This document shows positions 47,524-55,748 of a stretch of 64,000 nt of DNA, one piece after another. The notes beneath the pieces are model-generated. The model saw only the letters and a list, made by a program, of their open reading frames with translations. It was not told where the DNA came from and did not search any database. The DNA comes from Dactylosporangium fulvum (GTDB taxonomy: Bacteria > Actinomycetota > Actinomycetes > Mycobacteriales > Micromonosporaceae): contig NZ_CP073720.1 of assembly GCF_025137375.1 (NCBI RefSeq), forward strand, positions 3,930,501 to 3,994,500. The letters run 5' to 3'. A program made the position numbers and the translations under genes. Every line of letters starts with the position of its first letter. The first letter of the stretch is position 1.

Positions 47524-47536
47524 TTAGGTTTGTTAA
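47524..47536. promoter_or_regulatory. Imperfect palindrome upstream of chitinase gene
   Basis: TTAGG-TTT-GTTAA, 33 bases before the chitinase start codon; four of five arm bases match. Similar TTAGG-N3-CCTAA-like sites precede many secreted hydrolase genes in this group (recollection, not checked). Confidence 0.3.
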
Positions 47537-47561
47537 CTGTTTCTGTCCATAGGGATGCTGC

Positions 47562-47593
47562 TTGACAGCCACTATTCATTCGATGAATAGTGG
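47562..47593 (+). promoter_or_regulatory. PadR promoter and operator
   Basis: TTGACA at 47562-47567 is a consensus -35; GAATAG at 47585-47590, 17 bases on, is a weak -10. Over the -10 lies a perfect palindrome with 11-bp arms CCACTATTCAT (47569-47579) and ATGAATAGTGG (47583-47593) and spacer TCG. A repressor here would block the promoter. Transcription would begin at about the GTG at 47599. Confidence 0.8.
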
Positions 47594-47598
47594 TCGTC

Positions 47599-48135
47599 GT
47601 GTCCGCACCGTTCGTGCTGCTCGGCCTGCTCACGGCCGGTCCCCGGCACGGATACGACCTGAAACACGCCTACGACCGCACCCTGCCGCGCGCCAAGCCG
47701 CTGGGGTTCGGCCAGGTGTACGCGACGCTGGGCCGCCTGGAGCGTGACGGCCTCGTCACCCAGTCGTCCCAGGACCGCGACGGCGGCCCCGACCGCACCG
47801 CGTACACGCTGACCAACGACGGATACGTCCGGCTCACCGAGTGGCTGGGGGCCGTCGAGGAGCCGGCGCCGCACGTCGCGAGTGCCCTGCTCGCCAAGGT
47901 CGTCGTCGCGCTGCTGGCCGCCGGGCCGGAGCAGGCGCTGGCCTACCTCGCCGCGCAGCGCAAGGCGCATGTCGCGCGGTTGCGCGAGCTCACCCGTACC
48001 AAGGCCGAACCCGGCGCCACCGTCGGCGACGTCATCGCCGCCGACTACGCCATCGCCCACCTCGACGCCGATCTCACCTGGCTCGCCGCCACGATCGAGC
48101 GCGTCGCCCAGCAGCCACCGGGGGAACCGTCATGA
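47599..48135 (+). CDS. PadR family transcriptional regulator
   Basis: About 178 residues. The winged helix (about 5-80) begins APFVLLGLLTAGPRHGYDLKHAYD and continues GFGQVYATLGRLERDGLV, then the C-terminal helices for dimerisation. The GTG at 47599 is chosen since the promoter's -10 ends 8 bases upstream, implying a leaderless message; a GTG at 47590 lies inside the -10/operator. It overlaps the ABC ATPase gene by ATGA. Such regulators usually repress their own exporter genes until a toxic ligand binds. Confidence 0.88.
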   Translation: MSAPFVLLGLLTAGPRHGYDLKHAYDRTLPRAKPLGFGQVYATLGRLERDGLVTQSSQDRDGGPDRTAYTLTNDGYVRLTEWLGAVEEPAPHVASALLAKVVVALLAAGPEQALAYLAAQRKAHVARLRELTRTKAEPGATVGDVIAADYAIAHLDADLTWLAATIERVAQQPPGEPS

Positions 48136-48830
48136 TTCTTTCCGCACGAGGGGTGGTCCGGTCGTACGGGCCGACCCCCGCCGTCCGCGGCGTCACGGTC
48201 GACGTCGCCGAGGGCGAGATCCTCGCCGTCACCGGCCCGAGCGGCTGCGGCAAGTCCACGCTGCTGCACTGCCTCGCCGGCATCATCCGGCCCGACGCGG
48301 GTGAGGTGACGTACCGCGACCAGCGTGTCGACCTCATGTCCGAGGCGGCCCGCTCACGGCTGCGGCGCACCGAGTTCGGCGTCCTGTTCCAGTTCGGCCA
48401 ACTCGTGGCCGAGCTGACCGCGGCGGAGAACGTCGCGCTCCCGCTGCTGCTCGCCGGCACGGGGCGGCGAGCAGCGCGCATGGCGGCGCTGGCCTGGCTC
48501 GACCGGGTCGGCGTCGCCGACGTCGCCGAGCAGCGCCCCGGGCAGATGTCCGGCGGCCAGCAGCAGCGGGTCGCGATGGCCCGCGCGCTCGTCACCGAGC
48601 CGCGGATCGTGTTCGCCGACGAGCCGACCGGCGCGCTCGACACGCTCGCCGGCGAGCAGGTCCTCGGCCAGCTCGTCCGGGTCGCCCACGAGCACCGCAC
48701 CACCGTCGTGCTGGTCACGCACGAGGCGCGCGTCGCCGGCTACGCGGACCGGGAGGTCGTCCTGCGCGACGGCGTGCTCGACGACAGCGGCCTCGGCATC
48801 GCCGTGCCCACCGGAAGGCACGGCCGGTGA
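48132..48830 (+). CDS. ABC transporter ATP-binding protein (MacB/LolD type)
   Basis: About 232 residues. Walker A GPSGCGKST at 35-43, Q-loop QFGQL, signature MSGGQQQR, Walker B IVFADEPTGALD and switch His in VTHEARV. The ADEPTGALD form is typical of the FtsE/LolD/MacB class that works with FtsX-like permeases. It is coupled to the genes on both sides by 4-base overlaps. It powers the permease encoded next. Confidence 0.93.
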   Translation: MILSARGVVRSYGPTPAVRGVTVDVAEGEILAVTGPSGCGKSTLLHCLAGIIRPDAGEVTYRDQRVDLMSEAARSRLRRTEFGVLFQFGQLVAELTAAENVALPLLLAGTGRRAARMAALAWLDRVGVADVAEQRPGQMSGGQQQRVAMARALVTEPRIVFADEPTGALDTLAGEQVLGQLVRVAHEHRTTVVLVTHEARVAGYADREVVLRDGVLDDSGLGIAVPTGRHGR

Positions 48831-50365
48831 GCCCGCTGACCCTGCTCCGCCTCGGCCTGGCCGGCACCCGCGTCGACACCGTGCGCGTGCTGCTGACCGT
48901 CCTCAGCTCCGCCCTGGCCGGACTGTCGGTGCTGGCCGCCTTCAACGTCCTCGCGATCGGGCCGCTGGCATCCGGCCACTCCGACATGTTGGCCCAGCAG
49001 TACAGCAACGCCCTCCTCCGCGAACCGGGCCTGCGCCCCGGCGTGATCATCACGCTCGTCCTGCTGACCTTGCCGGTCTTCGCGCTCGCCGGCCAGTGCG
49101 TCCGTCTCGGAGCCCCCGCCCGCGACCGGCGGCTCGCGGCGATCCGCCTCGCCGGGGCCACCCCGCGCCAGGCGGTGGCGGTGGCCGCGGCGGAGACCGG
49201 CGTCGCCGCGCTGATCGGCGCCGTGCTCGGCCTCGCGGTGTACCTCGTGGGCCACCGGCTGCTGGACCGGCCCGACGCCCTCGGCAAGCTGGCGCTGCCC
49301 ACGGACGTGTTCCCGCCGGTCTGGCAGACGGTCGCCGGCGTCGCCGCGATCCCGTTCGTCGCGGCGCTCGCCGCCGCCCTCGTCATGCGCCGCGTGTTCG
49401 TCAGCCCGCTCGGTGTGGTCCGCCGGGCCCGCCGCGAACGGCCGCCCGCCATCTGGGCCGGGCTCGTCCTCGCCGCGGGCATCGGCTTGTTCGCCGCGAT
49501 GGGCCCGCTCGGCCGGTACACCGAGAAGCTCAAGATCACCTGGCTCGTCGACACCTACGGGTACTTCGTGTACGCGGGCGCCGTCCTGTCCGCCCTCGGC
49601 ATCGTGCTCGGCACCGGCTGGGTTTCGTACACGACCGGCCGCCTCCTGCACCGCTTCGCCCGCCGCCCGGCGACGCTGCTCGCCGCCCGCCGGCTGATGG
49701 CCGACCCGTGGAACGGCTCCCGCACCCTTGCCGTCCTGCTCGTCTGCGTGCTGTTCGGCGCCGGCGTGGCATGGGTGAGGTCGTGGTTCGCGACGGAGAA
49801 TCTCGTCAGTGCGCGGTACCAGCGGATGGTCGACCCGTCCATGGAGGTGACCGTCGACCCCTTCTACATGCGCACACTCGACCTCCTCGACGCCGCGGTC
49901 CTGGTCGGCATCGCGCTGACGGCGTGCGGCATGCTCGTGGCGCTGGTCGACAGCATCCTGACCCGCCGCCGCGCTTATGCTTCGCTGGTCGCGACCGGCG
50001 TGCCGAGGGCGGTGCTGGCCCGGTCGATCCTGTGGCAGGCGGTGATCCCGGCCGTCCCGGCGATCGCCGTGGCGCTGGCGGTCGGTGCCGGCTTGATGCA
50101 CACCATCGCGTCCGAGGCCAGAGCCGGCGGCGGCGATCGGGAAACCTGCCTGGTCACCGAGGAGCAGTGCAACAACACCCCGACCACGGACCCGACGGTG
50201 TGGTCGGTGGAATACCAGCCCGAGGTGCGCCTGACCATCCCGGTCCCCTGGACGGAGCTGGCGCTCAACGGCGGGATCGCCCTGGCCGCGGTGGTGGCGA
50301 TCGTCGCGATCGGCCTGATCTTCCTGCGGTCGAGCACGGAACTGGAGGAGATCCGGACAACGTGA
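48827..50365 (+). CDS. FtsX-like ABC transporter permease
   Basis: About 512 residues with roughly ten membrane segments in two blocks; the first block (about 60-170) carries LAAIRLAGATPRQAVAVAAAETG and the second the similar SLVATGVPRAVLARSILWQ, the FtsX-domain pattern. A loop of about 50 residues near the C-terminus with two Cys (ETCLVTEEQCNN) is probably extracellular. GTG start overlaps the ATPase gene (GTGA). With the PadR gene it forms a three-gene export operon; the substrate is unknown. Confidence 0.88.
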   Translation: MSPLTLLRLGLAGTRVDTVRVLLTVLSSALAGLSVLAAFNVLAIGPLASGHSDMLAQQYSNALLREPGLRPGVIITLVLLTLPVFALAGQCVRLGAPARDRRLAAIRLAGATPRQAVAVAAAETGVAALIGAVLGLAVYLVGHRLLDRPDALGKLALPTDVFPPVWQTVAGVAAIPFVAALAAALVMRRVFVSPLGVVRRARRERPPAIWAGLVLAAGIGLFAAMGPLGRYTEKLKITWLVDTYGYFVYAGAVLSALGIVLGTGWVSYTTGRLLHRFARRPATLLAARRLMADPWNGSRTLAVLLVCVLFGAGVAWVRSWFATENLVSARYQRMVDPSMEVTVDPFYMRTLDLLDAAVLVGIALTACGMLVALVDSILTRRRAYASLVATGVPRAVLARSILWQAVIPAVPAIAVALAVGAGLMHTIASEARAGGGDRETCLVTEEQCNNTPTTDPTVWSVEYQPEVRLTIPVPWTELALNGGIALAAVVAIVAIGLIFLRSSTELEEIRTT

Positions 50366-50547
50366 CGGTGACGGTTCAGGTGCTGCGACTGCCGCTCTGG
50401 ACTGCGGTTCCGCCGAGCGTCGTGCAGATCGAGGGAGGGTTCTGGCCGCCCGGTCGACCAGAGTCCTCCATCGATCTTGGGTCCTCGGGTGCGGCTTCGG
50501 CGTTCCTGGGCGCCGCCCCGCCCGCCAACGGGATCGTCCACCGGGAG

Positions 50548-50599
50548 TTGACCTTGGTGGCGATCGGTGGCCTGAGCAACGGAAACCGACCAAGGTCAA
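50548..50599. repeat. Inverted repeat 1
   Basis: Perfect 11-bp arms TTGACCTTGGT (50548-50558) and ACCAAGGTCAA (50589-50599) with a 30-base loop, in which CGGT and ACCG can also pair. Confidence 0.6.
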
Positions 50600-50626
50600 T
50601 CGTGCTGGGTGCGGACTCCGTGCTGT

Positions 50627-50673
50627 ATCCCGAAGGCTCGTGGTATCCCAGGCGACACAAGGGCCTTCGGGAT
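50627..50673. repeat. Inverted repeat 2
   Basis: Perfect 11-bp arms ATCCCGAAGGC (50627-50637) and GCCTTCGGGAT (50663-50673), loop 25 bases. Confidence 0.6.
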
Positions 50674-50723
50674 CGTGCAGCAGCCCGAGCATCGCCGGCC
50701 TGATCACCGGCCTGGCCGCGCCC

Positions 50724-50758
50724 CGCCCGCGTGGCGGTCTGCTGACGCCACGCGGGCG
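50724..50758. terminator. Inverted repeat 3, possible terminator
   Basis: Perfect 13-bp GC-rich arms CGCCCGCGTGGCG (50724-50736) and CGCCACGCGGGCG (50746-50758) with a 9-base loop. The compact shape suits a factor-independent stop; no T-run follows on either strand. Confidence 0.5.
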
Positions 50759-50948
50759 CAGCGACTTCTTGGTCTGCGTCCGACCGGCCACGGCCGCGCT
50801 TCGCCGCATGACGTGGCGCGGAGGCCGTGCCGGTGTGGCGCTTCATCCCCGACCAGTTCGCCGACCTCGTCATGAGGTTCGACCGATCCGTCCACCCACA
50901 CGGCAAGGCAGCGCACTGCGATCGCCCAGCTGCCAGGCCCGCAACGGC

Positions 50949-51734
50949 TCAGCCGGGCTCGATACTTCCCGACACTGACTGCCGGGGTGACGATGGGCGG
51001 ACGCACCGCCGGGGTATGTGTCTTCGGCGCACGCGCGCCGGCCACGCCGGCCGGCCGGGTATGACGTCCGAGCCGCCGGGGCGATCGGGCAACGGCGCGC
51101 GACGGCGGATCAGCGAACCTCGGGCAGCGCGCCCGCCGGCCGCCGTCGACTCGTGCGTCGGCCCATCGCGGCCTGCGCCACCGCCTGAGGAATCCGTCGC
51201 CGATTCCACGCCACTCACAGCCGCACCCGTGTGGTGGTCTGTGCCGTCTTTGGGGGAGGTGGTTGTGGGTTCGGGGTTGGGTGTGGCCGCCCCTGTGCGG
51301 TGGTCTGTGCCGTTTGCGGGGGAGGCGGTTGTGGGTTCGGGGTCGGGTGTGGCCGCACCCGTGTGGTGGTCTGTGCCGTCTTGCGGCGAGACCCCTGCCG
51401 GTGCCCGATTGCTCAGGGCCGAAGGCGTGGCGCCGTCCGTCTTTGTGTCGCGCACCACCGCAACAGCGCGGACGAGGCCGCCGTCTGTGCCGGCGATCTC
51501 GGAGTTGTTGCGGCGCTGGGCGCCGGGTTGCCGAGCGGCGCTCGCGGCCAGGACGTCGCGCTCACGGGACAGGGTGTCCAGACGGGCCAGCTTTGCCGCG
51601 TGGCGGGCGTGGAGGCCGTGGCGGCGGGCTTCGGCGAACTCGGCCCGCATCGCCTGACGGGCCGCGCGGCGGGCGCGCAACGCTGCCATGTTCGCCGCGA
51701 ACCGCGCATCCCAGTCGATCCCCGTCCCCTCCAC
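50949..51734 (-). CDS. Hypothetical protein with 22-residue tandem repeats
   Basis: About 261 residues; family not recognised. Residues 1-65 are Ala/Arg-rich and likely helical (WDARFAANMAALRARRAARQ). The middle has about 2.6 copies of a 22-residue unit of the form DGTDHHTGAATPDPEPTTAS. The last 90 residues are Arg/Pro-rich and might be out of true coding. A GTG start without ribosome-binding site but with TAGGTT six bases upstream suggests a leaderless start. The N-terminal part is the most credible; the C-terminal extent is uncertain. Confidence 0.5.
   Translation of the reverse strand: MEGTGIDWDARFAANMAALRARRAARQAMRAEFAEARRHGLHARHAAKLARLDTLSRERDVLAASAARQPGAQRRNNSEIAGTDGGLVRAVAVVRDTKTDGATPSALSNRAPAGVSPQDGTDHHTGAATPDPEPTTASPANGTDHRTGAATPNPEPTTTSPKDGTDHHTGAAVSGVESATDSSGGGAGRDGPTHESTAAGGRAARGSLIRRRAPLPDRPGGSDVIPGRPAWPARVRRRHIPRRCVRPSSPRQSVSGSIEPG
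51235..51394. repeat. 66-bp tandem repeat
   Basis: The landmark TGGTCTGTGCCG begins at 51235, 51301 and 51367, a period of 66 bases, in frame with the 22-residue protein repeat. Copies one and two are near-identical; the third is partial. Confidence 0.8.
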
Positions 51735-51740
51735 ACGCCC

Positions 51741-51746
51741 AACCTA
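51741..51746 (-). promoter_or_regulatory. -10 box of a leaderless start (repeat protein)
   Basis: TAGGTT on the minus strand, six bases before the GTG at 51732-51734. Confidence 0.4.
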
Positions 51747-51786
51747 GACCCGACGTATGACACTTTCCCGGGGCGCGGACAACGGA

Positions 51787-51820
51787 AAGCCGGCCGACCC
51801 CGGAAAGGGCCGGCCGGCTT
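51787..51820 (-). terminator. Terminator of the MMPL operon
   Basis: Arms AAGCCGGCC (51787-51795) and GGCCGGCTT (51812-51820) form a 9-bp GC stem seven bases after the mmpL stop. On the minus strand the stem is followed by TTTCCGTT, a weak T-rich tail. Confidence 0.65.
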
Positions 51821-51827
51821 GGAAAGG

Positions 51828-53999
51828 TTAGACGCGCACCGGCTCCGGCTCGGGTTGCGCCTCGAGGTGGTGGCGGAGCTTCTCGCCCTCGATGTCGACG
51901 TCCGGCAGGATCGTGTTGAGCCACCTCGGCAGCCACCACGCGGAGCGGCCCAGCAAGGACACCACCGCCGGCACGATCGTCATCCGCACCAGGAAGGCGT
52001 CGATCGCCACGCCGATCGCGAGGGCGAAGCCCATCGACTTGATCACCGGGTCCTCGACCAGGACGAAGCCGGCGAAGACCGACGCCATGATGATCGCGGC
52101 CGCCGTCACCACCCGCGCGCCGTGGCCCATGCCGCTGATCGTGGCCTCCTGCGGCGGCGCCCCGTGAACGTAATCCTCCCGCATCCGCGACACGAGGAAC
52201 ACCTCGTAGTCCATCGCCAGGCCGAACAGGATGCCGATGAGCAGGATCGGCAGGAAGCTCACCAGCGGACCGGGCGTGTCCAGCCCGATCAGCGACGCCA
52301 GGTGACCCTCCTGGAAGACCAGCACCGTGATGCCGAACGTCGCGCCGACCGTCAGCAGGAACCCGGCCGCGGCCTTCAGCGGTACGAGGATCGACCGGAA
52401 CACGAGCATCAGCAGCAGCACCGACAGCCCGACGACCAGCAGGAGGTACACCGGCATCGCATCGGACAGTTTCTCCGACACGTCGATCCCGACGGCGGTC
52501 TGGCCGGTCAGCGCGACGTCGGCGCCCTGGACGGCCTTGACCTTCGTGCGGACGTCGTGGACCAGGTCCTCGGTCGCGGCGTCGGTCGGGCCGGTCTTGG
52601 GGATGATGGCGAGCAGGCCGGTCTTGCCGTCGCGGCTGAAGTTCGGCGGGGTGACCGCCAGCAGGTTGTCGGTGCCCTGCAGCGCGGCCATGACCTCCTG
52701 CGCCTTGGCCTGGGTCGTCTCGGGCGAGTCGGTCGACACGACGAGTGCGAGGCGGCCGTTGAAGCCCGGGCCGAAGCCCTGCTCGATGAGGTCCGCGGCC
52801 TTGCGGGCGGGGCTGTCGACCGGCCCGGCGCTGGCGCCCGGCAGGGCGATGCGCATGTCGGCGGCGGGGATCGCCAGGGCGGCGAGGCCCAGGACACCGA
52901 CGAGGATCACCGGGATCCGGAACCGGATCACGCCGCGCGCCCACCGGAACCCGAAGTTGCGCGTGTGGTGGGCGACGTCACCGGCGATGAGCCTGCGCTG
53001 CCGGCGGGACAGGATGCGGCGCCCGGCGAATGCGAGCAGGGCCGGCTGGAGGGTGATCGCCACCAGTACCGCCACCGCGACGGTTCCCGCGGCGGCGAGG
53101 CCCATGACGGTCAGGAACGGGATGTTCACGACCGCCAGGCCGGCGAGCGCGATGACCACCGTGGCGCCGGCGAAGACGACCGCGGAGCCGGCGGTGCCGA
53201 CGGCGCGACCGGCCGCCTCCTCGGGGTGGAGGTCCTCCAGGAGGTGCTGGCGGTACCGCGAGGTGATGAAGAGCGAGTAGTCGATGCCGACCGCGAGGCC
53301 GAGCATCAGCGCGAGGACCGGCGCGGTGCTGGTGAGCTCGACGGTGCTGGACAGCGCGTAGAGGCCGGCCATGCCGGCGCCGACGCCGAGCAGCGCGTTG
53401 AGCATCGTCATGCCGGCCGCGACCAGCGAGCCGAACGTCACGAGCAGCACGATCAGCGCGATGGCGACACCGATGCCCTCCCGGCCGCCCACCTCGGGCT
53501 CGCTGTTCATCACCTCGCCGCCGTGCTCGACCCGTAGCCCGGCCTGCTTCGCCGCGGCGCCGGTGCGCTCGTACGCGCTGCGCTGCTCATCCGTCACCTT
53601 GTCCGTACGCTCGACGAACTGCACCTGGATCAGCGCATACCGCCCGTCCTGGGACACGGCCCCGGTCTCGAACGGCGGCAGCGCACCGACCACACCCGGG
53701 ATCTTCGACGCCTCCAGGACGAGGCCGTCCACCACGGCCTTGGACGCCTCCAGCTTCTGGCCCTCCGGCGCGGCGACGACGATCGTGCCGGTCGACCCGC
53801 TCGCCTCCGGGAACTGCTGCTTCAGTGCGTCGATCGCCCGCTGCGACTCGGTGCCGGGCATGGTGAAGTTGCTCGACGTCGGGCCGATGAACGCGGCCGC
53901 CGCGCCGCCGAGCCCGCCCAGCATGACGATCCACACGATGAGCACGAGCCAGCGGTGCCGGAACGAGGCCCGGCCGAGCCGGTAGAGCACTGTAGCCAT
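51828..53999 (-). CDS. MMPL family transporter
   Basis: About 723 residues, an RND-type exporter of the mycobacterial-membrane-protein-large family. It has one N-terminal membrane helix (WLVLIVWIVMLGGLGG), a periplasmic-side domain, and two blocks of five or six helices. Proton-relay regions are VGIDYSLFITSRYRQ and LAMDYEVFLVSRMRED, both with the DY pair characteristic of the family. It likely exports a lipid or hydrophobic toxin driven by proton flow. It follows the TetR gene by 19 bases; a hairpin terminator follows. Confidence 0.93.
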   Translation of the reverse strand: MATVLYRLGRASFRHRWLVLIVWIVMLGGLGGAAAAFIGPTSSNFTMPGTESQRAIDALKQQFPEASGSTGTIVVAAPEGQKLEASKAVVDGLVLEASKIPGVVGALPPFETGAVSQDGRYALIQVQFVERTDKVTDEQRSAYERTGAAAKQAGLRVEHGGEVMNSEPEVGGREGIGVAIALIVLLVTFGSLVAAGMTMLNALLGVGAGMAGLYALSSTVELTSTAPVLALMLGLAVGIDYSLFITSRYRQHLLEDLHPEEAAGRAVGTAGSAVVFAGATVVIALAGLAVVNIPFLTVMGLAAAGTVAVAVLVAITLQPALLAFAGRRILSRRQRRLIAGDVAHHTRNFGFRWARGVIRFRIPVILVGVLGLAALAIPAADMRIALPGASAGPVDSPARKAADLIEQGFGPGFNGRLALVVSTDSPETTQAKAQEVMAALQGTDNLLAVTPPNFSRDGKTGLLAIIPKTGPTDAATEDLVHDVRTKVKAVQGADVALTGQTAVGIDVSEKLSDAMPVYLLLVVGLSVLLLMLVFRSILVPLKAAAGFLLTVGATFGITVLVFQEGHLASLIGLDTPGPLVSFLPILLIGILFGLAMDYEVFLVSRMREDYVHGAPPQEATISGMGHGARVVTAAAIIMASVFAGFVLVEDPVIKSMGFALAIGVAIDAFLVRMTIVPAVVSLLGRSAWWLPRWLNTILPDVDIEGEKLRHHLEAQPEPEPVRV

Positions 54000-54018
54000 G
54001 TTCGCGTCCTTGTCGGTG

Positions 54019-54558
54019 TTATTCGAGAGGTCCGAGAACCCGGCCGGCCGCCTCGATCAGGGCCGGTCGCAGGTCTTCGTCGGGGTAGTCGGTGCAGGCG
54101 AACGCGGTGGCCGCGACCCCGGCCAGCACGATCTTGGCCGCGACCTGCGCGGCGGTGGCGCCGGACGCCCCGGAGAGGCAGTCCTGCAGGCGTTGTGTCA
54201 TGAGTTGTACGTGCTGAAAGGCCGGCTGCTCGAGCAGCGCCGGCAGGTCGCCGTAGATGACCTGGATCTCCTTGCGGTACCGCATCACGAGATCGACGAA
54301 TCCCTCGGTCGCCGCGGCCCGCGCGGCGGCGGGGTCCAGGGCGGCGAGGTGCGCGTCGAGCTCGGCCAGCTCGGCGATGGCCGGCGCACACATCTCGGTG
54401 AGGATCGCTTCCTTGCTGTCGAAGTGATACAGCAGGGCCGCCTTCGAGCAGCCGACCTCGACCGCGATGTCGTGCAGCGAGGTGCCCTTGAACCCGGCGG
54501 CCGCGAACTGGCGCGCGGCCACGGCCAGGATCTCGTCGCGCGTGTTGCTGCGGGCCAT
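54019..54558 (-). CDS. TetR family transcriptional regulator
   Basis: About 179 residues. The DNA-binding domain at 4-50 reads RDEILAVAARQFAAAGFKGTSLHDIAVEVGCSKAALLYHF. The ligand domain is unlike any I can name. The ATG at 54558 has GGAGG seven bases upstream; three residues earlier another ATG is possible. It is first in an operon with the MMPL exporter, with two matching palindromes 28-62 bases upstream, so it represses itself and the exporter. Confidence 0.91.
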   Translation of the reverse strand: MARSNTRDEILAVAARQFAAAGFKGTSLHDIAVEVGCSKAALLYHFDSKEAILTEMCAPAIAELAELDAHLAALDPAAARAAATEGFVDLVMRYRKEIQVIYGDLPALLEQPAFQHVQLMTQRLQDCLSGASGATAAQVAAKIVLAGVAATAFACTDYPDEDLRPALIEAAGRVLGPLE

Positions 54559-54585
54559 GGGGAACACCTCCGCCGGCCATGATGA

Positions 54586-54620
54586 CTGACCGATCGGTCA
54601 GAAGCTGACCGATCGGCCAG
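54586..54620. promoter_or_regulatory. Double TetR operator
   Basis: CTGACCGATCGGTCAG at 54586-54601 is a perfect 16-bp palindrome. CTGACCGATCGGCCAG at 54605-54620 differs by one base. They are 19 bases apart, a TGACCGATCGGTCA-type site typical of TetR repressors. Confidence 0.85.
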
Positions 54621-54713
54621 TTCTGAGAGCGGCCTCACACCCTCAGTCTGCGTCGATCTTGGAGTCGTGGTGCCCGCTTCGCCACTCTTGTCCGCACATT
54701 GCGAACCGCAGAG

Positions 54714-55748
54714 CTACCGGCCGATCGTGTTGTGACCGCGGACCATCTCCTCGACCGGCGGCGGGCAGGGGCCGCCGTGCAGCGCGTCGAGCGCGAGCAG
54801 TGCGGCGCCCGCGACCGGCGGTGAGGCCAGCACCGTGACCGTCGCCCGCGGAGACAGCGCGGCGATCCGGGCCAGGACGTCGTCGTGCAGCTGCGGGTGG
54901 CGGGCGGTGAGGACACCGCCGCCGAGCACCACCGTATACGGGCGGTCGAGCAGGTCGAGCCGCGCCGCGGCGACCCGGACCAGGGCCTCGATCTCGTCGG
55001 CGAGCCGGCGCACCACGCGCGTGGCGACCGCGTCGCCGGCGGCGGCCACGGCGAACAATATCTCGGACAGCTCGTCCAGCCGCTCGGCGGGCAGGTCGCC
55101 CAGGTGCAGCGCGACGCTGACGTCCTCCACGGTGGACAGCCCGAAGTGGAGCCGCACGGCGTCGGTGAGCGCCGTCGCCGGGCCGCGGCCGTCCTCGCCG
55201 CGCACGGCGTGGTACAGCGCCATGGCGGCCAGGTGCTGCCCGCCGCCCCAGTCGCCCGAGACCGGACCCAGGGCCGGGAACCGGGACGTCCGGCCGTCGG
55301 CGCGCCGCCCGGCCGCGTTGATCCCCGCGCCGCAGACCACACCGACCGCGTCCGGGTCGGCCGTGCCGGCCCGCAGGAGCGCGAACAGGTCGTTGTCGAC
55401 GGTGACCCGCTCCGCCAGCCCGAGCCCGGCCACGCCTTCGTTGAGCCGCTCGACCTCGATCGGCAGGTCGGCGCCGGCAACGTACACCGACAGCTGCGCC
55501 AGCGGCACCGCCCCGGGCAGCGCGGCGGCGGCCCGTGCCTGGGCCACCAGGTCGGCGAGCAGCGAAAGGGTGCCCGGCAGGCCGATCACGTGCGGCGAGG
55601 TCGTCGGGCCGGTGATCCGGGCCAGGATCCGCCCGTCGGAGTCGCCGAGGACGACGTCGGTCTTCGAGTTGCCCCCGTCGGCGGCGGCGTACAGCCGCCC
55701 CGTCCCGTGCCGGTCGACGCCTTCGACGCGTGACCGTGTGGCCGTCAC
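54714..55748 (-). CDS. BadF/BadG-type kinase (N-acetylglucosamine-kinase-like)
   Basis: About 344 residues with the ASKHA ATPase fold. The phosphate-1 motif is YAAADGGNSKTDVVL (about 20-34), a second adenosine-side motif is VVLGGGVL, and GDWGGGQHLA is typical of N-acetylglucosamine kinase-like BadF proteins. It should phosphorylate a sugar in the cytoplasm. GTG start overlaps the GH4 stop by 4 bases. It is the last gene of the sugar operon. The substrate may be the imported sugar or the sugar released by the GH4 enzyme. Confidence 0.85.
   Translation of the reverse strand: MTATRSRVEGVDRHGTGRLYAAADGGNSKTDVVLGDSDGRILARITGPTTSPHVIGLPGTLSLLADLVAQARAAAALPGAVPLAQLSVYVAGADLPIEVERLNEGVAGLGLAERVTVDNDLFALLRAGTADPDAVGVVCGAGINAAGRRADGRTSRFPALGPVSGDWGGGQHLAAMALYHAVRGEDGRGPATALTDAVRLHFGLSTVEDVSVALHLGDLPAERLDELSEILFAVAAAGDAVATRVVRRLADEIEALVRVAAARLDLLDRPYTVVLGGGVLTARHPQLHDDVLARIAALSPRATVTVLASPPVAGAALLALDALHGGPCPPPVEEMVRGHNTIGR

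Larger units (their letters stand above)
50366..50948. other. Hairpin-rich intergenic region
   Basis: About 580 bases with no supported gene; open frames here are Arg/Pro-rich and have no conserved segment. The region holds three strong inverted repeats listed separately and one copy of a short ATCGATCTTG motif (50470-50479). It separates the exporter operon from a leftward hypothetical gene. It may hold the terminators of both, or a non-coding RNA. Confidence 0.45.
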
